The notes beneath the pieces were generated by a model that saw only the letters and a program-made list of their open reading frames with translations, did no database searches and was not told the DNA's origin. Of a stretch of DNA of 40,454 nucleotides, positions 7,462 through 14,105 are shown piece by piece. Source of the DNA: Planctomycetota bacterium (GTDB lineage Bacteria > Planctomycetota > PUPC01 > JACPCR01); NCBI GenBank assembly GCA_030740295.1, contig JASLXP010001194.1, positions 1 to 40,454 of the forward strand, read 5' to 3'. The position numbers were made by a program, and so were the translations under genes. Position 1 is the first letter of the stretch. Every line of letters begins with the position of its first letter.

Positions 7462-7813
7462 CCAGATTGGCCTGAGGGTCTGTCGGGAAATGAGTGTCAG
7501 CTCATCCTGATCTTGGATACGCACATCCTGCTGAGTTCTGCCGGTGTTCATGGCTGACAACACTGTCTACGCCGGGATACACCATGGGAAACGATGAAAG
7601 ATCTGTTTCCCAACCCCGGAACAGATGCGGTTTTCTGTAAGGTATTGGGGCGATTTCCAGTGAAACCAGTCTTTACGCTGCGTTAGAGCCAAAGCTCGGG
7701 TCAAGCGAGTGTCGGCGAACGTCAACCTTTTTCCAGACGAAAACCTGAAAAACCACACTTGGCACAGATTTGGCTTACCGTGGAAGCGTTTCATCCGCAT
7801 CAGGAGACTCGCG
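7462..7813. other. Intergenic region with competing hairpins and a sigma-54-like site
   Basis: No gene is visible in these 352 bases. Two mutually exclusive hairpins share the segment ATCTGTTTCCCA. Hairpin A pairs TGGGAAAC (7585-7592) with GTTTCCCA (7605-7612). Hairpin B pairs ATCTGTTTCC (7601-7610, one bulged T) with GGAACAGAT (7618-7626) and is followed by GCGGTTTTCTG. B could act as a weak terminator after the glycosylase gene, with A as its competitor. A possible sigma-54 promoter (listed separately) lies farther downstream. Confidence 0.4.
7760..7774 (+). promoter_or_regulatory. Sigma-54 (-24/-12)-like promoter
   Basis: TGGCACAGATTTGGC carries the GG and GC dinucleotides separated by ten bases, as required for RpoN promoters, and matches the TGGCAC(A/G)-N4-TTGC consensus except for one base in the -12 block. 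The predicted transcript start is about 12 bases downstream, near 7786, leaving a short leader to the ATG at 7814. No sigma-54 activator gene or upstream activator site is visible nearby. Confidence 0.35.
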
Positions 7814-8422
7814 ATGAACTTCAGGCATTTACTTCCACTGCTCGCTGCCATACTCGCCAATACAGAAATCACAAATGCCCAGGACGTCCAGCAGTTCTGG
7901 CTCGCACTTCAGCAGGCACAGTCCCAACAGGCCCCCGCGCCAAGGCAGGTCGTCATCAATGATGTCAGACTTTCGAACGAACAGGTTACATACCTGGAAA
8001 AAGCGATCGGGTCACGGATTCAGAGCGGCGATTACTGGTACGACAGCCTTTGCGGCGCGTGGGGATTCAAGGGCGGCGCAGCCGCGGGCGTCATTCCGGC
8101 CGGGCTCAAGCTTGGGGGAAAACTCAAGGCCGATGCCTCCGGCGGCAACACAGGAGTCTTTGTGAATGGCCGCGAGCTTCACGCGGTCGATGTGCTCGGA
8201 TTGCAGCGTCTCTTTGGTACCGTTGCGAAGGGTCGCTACTGGCTGAACGCCCAGGGCATCGGCGGCATCGAGGGCAGGCCGGCCTCTTTTAATCTGCGTG
8301 CGGCCGTTGCGGCCAGGCAAAATACATTTCATCGTAATTCGAACCTGGGAACGGGCTCGGGCTACAGCAACGGCACAGGCTACGTGATGGGCAAAGGATG
8401 GAGCGTCATTTACGACGACTAA
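7814..8422 (+). CDS. Secreted protein of unknown function with DYWYD..CGAWG core
   Basis: ATG at 7814 is chosen because AGGAG lies seven bases upstream and the frame then begins with a signal peptide (MNFRHLLPLLAAILANTEITNA, cleavage before QDV). The mature protein of about 180 residues has a Gln-rich helical start, then a conserved-looking domain: GDYWYDSLCGAWGFKGG, PAGLKLGGKLKADASGG, TGVFVNGRELHAVDVLGLQ and GRYWLNAQGIGGIEG. This W/Y/G-rich pattern resembles a small family of uncharacterised secreted bacterial proteins, but I cannot name a function. The C-terminus is Gly/Ser/Asn-rich and ends with GKGWSVIYDD. It is a single gene, possibly driven by the sigma-54-like site upstream. Confidence 0.75.
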   Translation: MNFRHLLPLLAAILANTEITNAQDVQQFWLALQQAQSQQAPAPRQVVINDVRLSNEQVTYLEKAIGSRIQSGDYWYDSLCGAWGFKGGAAAGVIPAGLKLGGKLKADASGGNTGVFVNGRELHAVDVLGLQRLFGTVAKGRYWLNAQGIGGIEGRPASFNLRAAVAARQNTFHRNSNLGTGSGYSNGTGYVMGKGWSVIYDD

Positions 8423-8619
8423 GCCGGTAATCTCCCGACTGTTCCTCGTTGAGCTTGCTCTTCTTCGGATGCGGCTCTTGCGGCTGGTGGTGCAATTGCT
8501 GATTGAGAAGAAGAGTTGCCTTTCCTTTCGGCCTTTCCAGTGTCTGCTCCTTCCGGTGTCCCAGAGCTTGCCCCGCGCAATCCGTATTGGCAGATGACGA
8601 TCAGGATTAGATGTTTCAT
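8419..8619 (-). CDS. Doubtful small ORF with hydrophobic N-terminus
   Basis: A 66-codon frame starts with MKHLILIVICQYG and continues as a polar Ala/Ser/Glu-rich segment. It occupies a gap otherwise empty of genes, and its end overlaps the convergent upstream gene by four bases. The ribosome site is weak (GGAAA about eight bases before ATG). The hydrophobic stretch is short for a signal peptide and has no proper lipobox. It may be spurious and is listed only because nothing else explains the gap. Confidence 0.18.
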   Translation of the reverse strand: MKHLILIVICQYGLRGASSGTPEGADTGKAERKGNSSSQSAIAPPAARAASEEEQAQRGTVGRLPA

Positions 8620-8715
8620 CTGATTTTCCGTTTACTATGATCGCCACACGGTCGGGGAGACGTTCCCCACCAAGCAACGGATTTATTAGCCCCTTCCACC
8701 ACGGCAACCAAACCC

Positions 8716-10017
8716 ATGCGAGCTCTATTGATTGTCACCCTGATTTCCACTGTTTGTGCAGATGAATTCAAGAAACCGGTAAAAGGGCGCGTCAAAGCCC
8801 TGCCGTCGCCGAAACAGGAGGATCTGCCAAAACGTCTCAAGGCCACTGAGGGCCCTCTCTTCGCCTACCAGGAGGACCGTAAATGGGGTCTCATCGATAA
8901 GGGCGGCAATCGAGTTTACGATCCCGTGTTTTCATCCGAGCCCAGGTTTTCACAAGGCTTCGGCCAGCTTCAGTTTGCGGGTCACGCCCTTGCGATGACC
9001 GCGGCCGGAAAGATCGTTCTGCCTCCCAAAGGCGCCACAAGAATCGGTGGGTTTTCAGAAGGATTGGCACCGGTGAACATCGGGTTCGCGATTCACATGG
9101 GAGACATTATCAAGAGCCGGGGCGCGTGGGGTTACATGGATCTGGCGGGCAAGCTGGCCATTCCCACCAAGTTTGAAATGACCCAGGGATTTCGGGAGGG
9201 ATTGGCCGCCGCGGCAGTCAAGGTAAAAAACGAACGTCGAGTCAGATGGGGTTTCATCGACAAGAAAGGCGATTGGGCCATCGAGCCGCAGTTCCTTTCA
9301 GCGAGAACCTTTTCGGACGGACTGGCGGCTGTCGGCGTTGCGCTGCCTGGTGAACGTTTCGTGAAGCAGGGCTTCATCAATCCGGAGGGGAAGATGGTCA
9401 TCAAGCCGCAGTTCATGCAGGTCAAGATGTTTGCCGACGGTCTGGTCGCGGTGAAGAAAGATCAGAAGTGGGGCTATATCGATACGGCCGGAAAGACAGT
9501 GGTCCCATTCGAATACGACGACGTCGGGATGATCAAAGACGGCATTGGTCTGGTATGGAAATGGCACAAGGACAAGAAGGGCCGCATCACAGACACAAGC
9601 TGCGGTTACGTGAATGCGTCCGGAAAACTGGTAACCGGGATGAAGTTCAAATCGGGTTACGATTTTTCGGACGGCATGGCCGCTATCCAGATCGGCGGGA
9701 AATGGGGATTCGTCGATACGACCGGTAAGATGGTCGTGCCTACCAGATACACATCTCCCGGCACTTTTTCCGAGGGCCTTGCAGCGGTCCGCGTTGGTAA
9801 GAAGACCGGCTTCATCAACAACTCGGGGGAAGTCGTGATCAAGCCGCAGTTCGAATACGCCCAGCCCTTCACCCATGGCCTCGCCCGCGTCGTGATCGAG
9901 ACAAAGATCAAAGGCGAGTCCGTTCTTTATAAGAAATTCGGCTACGTGAATAAGAAAGGCGAACTGGTATTCACGTATACATGGCGGCCCATCCCAATGC
10001 GGCTTCTGGAGGGGTAG
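8716..10017 (+). CDS. Secreted WG-repeat protein
   Basis: The 433-residue protein has a short signal peptide (MRALLIVTLISTVCA, cleavage before DEF) followed by at least nine WG (KWG) beta-hairpin repeats. Clear examples are KWGLIDKGG, AWGYMDLAG, RWGFIDKKG, QGFINPEGK, KWGYIDTAG, CGYVNASGK, KWGFVDTTG, TGFINNSGE and FGYVNKKGE, each usually followed by a P.(Q/R)F/Y-type strand and an F.(D/E)GLA(A/V) strand. Such repeats form an all-beta solenoid- or propeller-like surface protein, and no enzymatic function is established for the family. The ATG has no Shine-Dalgarno sequence. It is followed after 35 bases by the glycosyltransferase gene on the same strand, so co-transcription is possible. Confidence 0.9.
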   Translation: MRALLIVTLISTVCADEFKKPVKGRVKALPSPKQEDLPKRLKATEGPLFAYQEDRKWGLIDKGGNRVYDPVFSSEPRFSQGFGQLQFAGHALAMTAAGKIVLPPKGATRIGGFSEGLAPVNIGFAIHMGDIIKSRGAWGYMDLAGKLAIPTKFEMTQGFREGLAAAAVKVKNERRVRWGFIDKKGDWAIEPQFLSARTFSDGLAAVGVALPGERFVKQGFINPEGKMVIKPQFMQVKMFADGLVAVKKDQKWGYIDTAGKTVVPFEYDDVGMIKDGIGLVWKWHKDKKGRITDTSCGYVNASGKLVTGMKFKSGYDFSDGMAAIQIGGKWGFVDTTGKMVVPTRYTSPGTFSEGLAAVRVGKKTGFINNSGEVVIKPQFEYAQPFTHGLARVVIETKIKGESVLYKKFGYVNKKGELVFTYTWRPIPMRLLEG

Positions 10018-10055
10018 CGGGCTTAAACGTTACATAGGCCAATCAGGAGGAAATG

Positions 10056-11240
10056 ATGCGCATCGCTTACGTGCTCGGCACATTTCCGAAGCTCTCGGAG
10101 ACCTTCATTCTTCGAGAGATCCAGGAACTCGAGCGGCAGGGCGTGGAGATTGAACTGTTGTCACTGGAAAGGACAAAGGAAGGTTTGCCATCCGAACTGG
10201 CGGCCCTGGTGTCTCGAACAACTTACGCACCCGCGGCGCTCGAACTGTTGACCGGCGGTGCCCGAGTCAGGCAATATCGCCAGTCGCTGGAATCCAATCC
10301 GCGCTCATCGAAAGGTCTCTTGGGCAATTTAAAAACCGAACGATGGATTCAGGTGGCCGCGCATTTCGCCGAGCATCTTGCCCCAAAAGAAATCGACAGA
10401 ATCCACGCGCATTTTGCCGGCGTTCCGGCGCTGGTTGGTGCGGCATCAGCCGAGATGCTCGAACTGCCCTTCTCCTTTTCCGCTCACGCGAACGATGTGT
10501 TCTGCGGGCATGAATTCATTGAATGGAAAATGGAGCGAGCTGGATTTGTCAGCATCTGCAATGAGGCCGCGCACGCACACTTTCTGAGTCTGATTCCAGA
10601 GAACCTGCGCGGTAAAGTGCACCTCGTTCATCACGGCCTTCCTATTGCTGATTATGAATTTGTGGAGGAATTGGAGCGACAGCCGGTGTCGTTTCTTTCG
10701 GTCGGCCGACTGGAATCTAAAAAGGGATTCGACGATCTTGTTCGGGCCTCGCGCAGGCTGCGGAATGATGGTCTTGAGGTCCGCGTCAAGATCATTGGAG
10801 AGGGATCGCAGAGGGCGGCCCTGGAATCGTTGATCGAAGATCTCGATATGGAGGAGACGATTCGATTGATGGGGGCTGTGTCTCACGAGAAGGTCATCGA
10901 ACAGATGCGAACTTCAACTATCTTTGCACTTGCCAGCCGAGAGACTGCAGACGGCGACCGTGACGGCATTCCGAATGTCCTCCTCGAAGCGGCCGCTGTT
11001 GGACTGCCGATCGTTGCCACGGATGCGGGCAGCATTCCGGAATTTGTGATTCACGATGCGACAGGATGTCTCGTGCCACAGAATTCGCCGGACGCGTTGG
11101 CTGATGCTCTGGCAACGTTGGTCTCTGACGCTGAACTTCAGAATCGCTTGCGCAGAAAGGCACGGCAGAAAGTGGAAGCGGAGTTCGAAATCACCAACCA
11201 GACCGGCCAGTTGCTGTCACTGTTTGCGTCCGCAGATTGA
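10056..11240 (+). CDS. Glycosyltransferase family 4 (GT4)
   Basis: The protein transfers a sugar from a nucleotide donor, probably in surface polysaccharide synthesis on the cytoplasmic side. The start is one of two adjacent ATGs (10053 or 10056); the second lies five bases after a perfect AGGAGG and is preferred, giving 394 residues. The N-terminus AYVLGTFPKLSETFILREI is typical of WcaL/AmsK-like GT4 enzymes of exopolysaccharide clusters. The C-terminal Rossmann half shows FLSVGRLESKKGFDDLV, KIIGEGSQ and the donor-binding block DGIPNVLLEAAAVGLPIVAT, where the EX7E motif begins with Asp instead of Glu. The acceptor and linkage cannot be told. No other polysaccharide genes adjoin. Confidence 0.93.
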   Translation: MRIAYVLGTFPKLSETFILREIQELERQGVEIELLSLERTKEGLPSELAALVSRTTYAPAALELLTGGARVRQYRQSLESNPRSSKGLLGNLKTERWIQVAAHFAEHLAPKEIDRIHAHFAGVPALVGAASAEMLELPFSFSAHANDVFCGHEFIEWKMERAGFVSICNEAAHAHFLSLIPENLRGKVHLVHHGLPIADYEFVEELERQPVSFLSVGRLESKKGFDDLVRASRRLRNDGLEVRVKIIGEGSQRAALESLIEDLDMEETIRLMGAVSHEKVIEQMRTSTIFALASRETADGDRDGIPNVLLEAAAVGLPIVATDAGSIPEFVIHDATGCLVPQNSPDALADALATLVSDAELQNRLRRKARQKVEAEFEITNQTGQLLSLFASAD

Positions 11241-11309
11241 TCCAGGTTTGAGCACTGAATAGACTTCTGTCCGAGCCTGACTCGCATTTCTCACAAACTT
11301 TGGCGGCCG

Positions 11310-11498
11310 AATCGTAGGATGAATCGTAGGATGAATCGTAGGATGGGCGTCCCTGCCCGTCTGAGGTGGATGCGGCCTCAGACGGGCGGGGACGCCCATC
11401 CTACGATTGAATGGTGCGAAGTTAAGGGCGTAGGATGGCCGACTCGGCCGTCTCAGGTGGATGCGGCCCCAGACGGGCGAGGACGCCCATCCTACGAT
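11310..11498. repeat. Long palindromic GTAGGATGGGCGTC repeats, two copies
   Basis: Copy 1 has 33-bp arms (11334-11366 and 11376-11408) that differ from perfect complementarity at one position and enclose the 9-base loop TGGATGCGG. It is preceded by tandem 12-bp units AATCGTAGGATG, three in a row including the arm start (11310-11321, 11322-11333, 11334-11345). Copy 2 (about 11429-11498) has the same loop and a similar right arm but a diverged left arm. The unit resembles REP-type intergenic palindromes. It fills the gap between the glycosyltransferase and gspL genes, and its open frames are not proteins. Confidence 0.85.
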
Positions 11499-11527
11499 CA
11501 ATCCTGCAATCCCACTGAATTCCACTC

Positions 11528-13117
11528 ATGCCTGCCATCATCGCTCTCGATCTTGGGACGCAGCGTGTCAAAGCCGCGAGTATCAGGGGCAAGGCGGGCA
11601 AGTTGAGAGTTGCCTCCTTTCACGAGCGTGTTCTGCCGTCGACTGAGGGGCGCGACGGGTGGTTTGTGGAGCTCGGCAACGCGCTTCAGGGGTTGTCTCG
11701 TGAGATTCGCCCGGGCAAATCGCAGGTGGTGGTTTCGCTGCCAGCGCAAATGGCGACGCTCAGAAACGTCACTCTGCCGTTCACCAGGAATAACGAGATT
11801 GATGCGGTTCTGCCCGGTCAGGTTGAGAACCAATTACCGGTCAGTGCGGAGGAGGTGGCTCTGGAGTACGCCGTTGCCGGCCAGACTGGAGGCGAAAGCG
11901 AGCTGCTCGTCGCGGCCGTGCCCAAAGCAGATCTGCATCGTATGGTACAGGCCCTTTCCACGGCGGGATTCAAGCCCGACAGTGTCACTCTCGATATTTT
12001 CGCACTCGCCCTGGCCGCGCAAAAAAGCAGCCATGCGACGTCGATGGAAAACACGCTGCTTCTGGATCTCGGCGCCGGTGCGACCAAGGCTATTTTTCTC
12101 CGTGAGGGAAGACTCGTCAGCGCCCGCGCTTTTCGTCTGGGCGGGCAGTCTCTCACTTCGGCGATTGAAACGGAATTGGGTGTCGGGTCTGACGCGGCTG
12201 AAACCATGAAGATTGAGACGCAGAGCCTGCCGGCCGTTTCATCGGAAAAGCTGCGCACGGTGTTCGAGCATTCGTTTGGCCGCATATCACGGGAAGCGCA
12301 GATGTTTCTTGCGTCGCTCGGGGAAAGTGGTTCCACGGACCGTGTGCTCCTGACTGGAGGAGGCTCGAGGGTTGATGGCACGGACGACATTCTCAGCGGC
12401 GAGGGCGGCCCCGAAGTCACACGGCTGCCATTGCCGAACGGGACTGAGGTGCCGGCCAAAGCAGAACTGGATGGACACGCGGGTGCGAGCCTCGGTGTAT
12501 TGGTGGGAGCTGCCCTCCCTTATTTCGACAATCGGCTCAAGACATTCAACTTGCTCAGCGAAGAGCAGGAGCTCGACTCAGAAAGGTCCGCTCAGGGCGC
12601 GGCCTCGGTAGCTCCGATTCTTGTCTGCGTGATCATCGGGCTGCTCTGTTTTCGTTACTACTCGGACCAGGAAGAACTCAGACAGCAGATAGCCCTCACC
12701 GAAAAGTCGCAGCGCGAGCTCTGGAAAAACTCGTTTCCCGATAGACCTGTTCTTCCCGCGGTTCGCGCTGTGGATCGTTTCGATGATCGAATCGATGCCC
12801 TCCGCTCCCAGATAGCAGGAGACACCCGCGCGCCCGAGAAGCGGTCGGCCGTTTTCACGATTCTTGAAGTGCTGCGACGGGTGCCGCAGTCGGAAGCATT
12901 CATTCTGTATCGCATGAACGTTTCGCCGAAACACGTGACCCTTTCCGGTGAGACAACCAGCCTTAAATCTGTGCAGACGATTGAAAGCGCGTTGAACGAA
13001 TCCCCTTTCATGAAATGCAAACTGAGCAACGCGGACAAGCCTTCCGAAATCGCAAGCCGCAAAGGAAGGCGCGTCCGGTTTCAATTTCGAATCGATGTTG
13101 AGGGAGGATCAAAATGA
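11528..13117 (+). CDS. gspL: GspL/PilM-like type II secretion platform protein
   Basis: The 529-residue protein combines an actin-like PilM/GspL-type cytoplasmic domain (residues 1 to about 345) with one transmembrane helix (about 359-375, ASVAPILVCVIIGLLCF) and a periplasmic ferredoxin-like part. ATPase-fold signatures are ALDLGTQRVKAASI (residues 6-19), LLLDLGAGATKAIFL and LLTGGGSRVDG. In T2SS, GspL recruits the GspE ATPase to the inner-membrane platform and pairs with GspM; type IV pili split the same parts into PilM and PilN. The stop overlaps the next start, and that gene looks like GspM, supporting the T2SS reading. No GspE, GspF, GspG or GspD gene lies in the window. The ATG lacks a ribosome site. 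Confidence 0.82.
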   Translation: MPAIIALDLGTQRVKAASIRGKAGKLRVASFHERVLPSTEGRDGWFVELGNALQGLSREIRPGKSQVVVSLPAQMATLRNVTLPFTRNNEIDAVLPGQVENQLPVSAEEVALEYAVAGQTGGESELLVAAVPKADLHRMVQALSTAGFKPDSVTLDIFALALAAQKSSHATSMENTLLLDLGAGATKAIFLREGRLVSARAFRLGGQSLTSAIETELGVGSDAAETMKIETQSLPAVSSEKLRTVFEHSFGRISREAQMFLASLGESGSTDRVLLTGGGSRVDGTDDILSGEGGPEVTRLPLPNGTEVPAKAELDGHAGASLGVLVGAALPYFDNRLKTFNLLSEEQELDSERSAQGAASVAPILVCVIIGLLCFRYYSDQEELRQQIALTEKSQRELWKNSFPDRPVLPAVRAVDRFDDRIDALRSQIAGDTRAPEKRSAVFTILEVLRRVPQSEAFILYRMNVSPKHVTLSGETTSLKSVQTIESALNESPFMKCKLSNADKPSEIASRKGRRVRFQFRIDVEGGSK

Positions 13118-13665
13118 ACGACCGTGATGCCTCCCTTTCGCACCAGAATCTCAATGCCGTATTGATCGTTGTCGCCGCCGCTTTGGCGTTCTGGCTCTGG
13201 TTTATGCATTCCAATCACGCAAGCCTTCTTTCCCGCGCCTCTTTCGAGTCCGTCAAGCTTTCGAAGATGGAGAAACGCAAAACCGTGCTCGATGCTTTCC
13301 GCCAGCAGATGAAGACATCGGAACCTGAGAAGATAGAGGTGGCCGAGGAGGGCCGACCGCTGATCGAGGTTCTCGAAGAGACCGCCTTCCAGAGAAGAGT
13401 GAAGCTCAACAATATCAGCCCCCGCCAGCCAATGCGCACGGTCAAGAAAGTCCTCAACGGAACACGCACCACGACCGAGCACCAGACCTGGGTCCAGATA
13501 GGCGACGCGACTCTCCGGGACCTGGTTCTGTTCCTTCACGAAATCGAAAAGAAAGTGCCTGTGTATTTCGTGAAAGAACTCAGCGGCCTTTCTGCGAATC
13601 AGGGCAAAGGTGATAGTTGGCGGGTGAGGGTGATTCTGTCGAGAGTAGAGGTCGAGGATGGTTAG
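13114..13665 (+). CDS. gspM: GspM/PilO-like secretion platform protein
   Basis: The start overlaps the gspL stop (ATGA, four bases) and follows GGAGG by six bases. The 183-residue protein has a short cytoplasmic tail, one transmembrane helix (about residues 14-31, LNAVLIVVAAALAFWLWF), a helical periplasmic stalk (about 40-70) and a C-terminal alpha/beta domain (about 80-183). This is the layout of GspM and PilO, which pair with GspL/PilN in the inner-membrane assembly platform. Sequence identity in this family is low, so the assignment rests on topology and on gene order. It is the last gene before a 440-base repeat-containing spacer. Confidence 0.7.
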   Translation: MNDRDASLSHQNLNAVLIVVAAALAFWLWFMHSNHASLLSRASFESVKLSKMEKRKTVLDAFRQQMKTSEPEKIEVAEEGRPLIEVLEETAFQRRVKLNNISPRQPMRTVKKVLNGTRTTTEHQTWVQIGDATLRDLVLFLHEIEKKVPVYFVKELSGLSANQGKGDSWRVRVILSRVEVEDG

Positions 13666-14105
13666 GACGGACGGTTGTCCAACATTGTCGAGAATGATGC
13701 TGGATACTCGATGCTGGTTACTCGATGCTTCCGGTTCTGCTGCGATGACGGTTATGGAGCCGAGATCTGCAAAAAAGCAGGGACAAGTCACCGCGCTCCA
13801 AAGTGTGGCCAGAAGGAGAAAAGCTCCGAACAGTCGTCATCAGCGAGCACGGATTCCGTTGTCTCTGCAACAGCGGCAGCTCCATTGTCCAGTATCCGGA
13901 ATCGAGTATCCAGAATCCAGCATCCTGAATCCAGAATCGAGCATCCAGCATCACTCTCGACGACACCTCTTCCCCCTGCTTACATCTTCTTGCAGACAGT
14001 CTGTCTACTGCATTGGTTTACATGATGCCGCAGTTTAGAATCACGCTCTCTGCTGTGCGGTGTATTTCTTACAGTTCCCTGCCCCTGTAAATACGGAGAA
14101 TCTCG
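13666..14105. repeat. Repeat-rich spacer between gspM and murJ
   Basis: Short GATGCTGGATACTCGA-type units cluster at 13691-13728, and their reverse complement (ATCGAGTATCCA, CCAGAATCCAGCATCC) recurs several times at 13887-13951, so the two blocks form imperfect inverted repeats around about 160 bases. Those internal bases hold no convincing gene. Near murJ, TTACAG/CTGTAA forms a small hairpin (about 14070-14091), and GGAG sits seven bases before the murJ ATG. Frames in this region translate to ESSILNPESSIQ-like repeats and are considered non-coding. Confidence 0.55.

Noticed and set aside
8012..8707. 231-codon minus-strand frame
   Set aside because: It overlaps the secreted protein gene, which has a good start and signal peptide, and its own translation is Arg/Ala-rich without pattern.
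11310..11498. CRISPR-like array
   Set aside because: Only three 12-bp tandem units without spacers and two large palindromes; there is no regular repeat-spacer pattern and no cas gene.
11217..11525. Small frames with DAHPT and GVPARL strings
   Set aside because: They are translations of the palindromic repeats, not proteins.
13658..14038. 126-codon frame with ESSILNPESSIQ repeats
   Set aside because: It is a translation of the short-repeat spacer, with no ribosome site and no homology expected.
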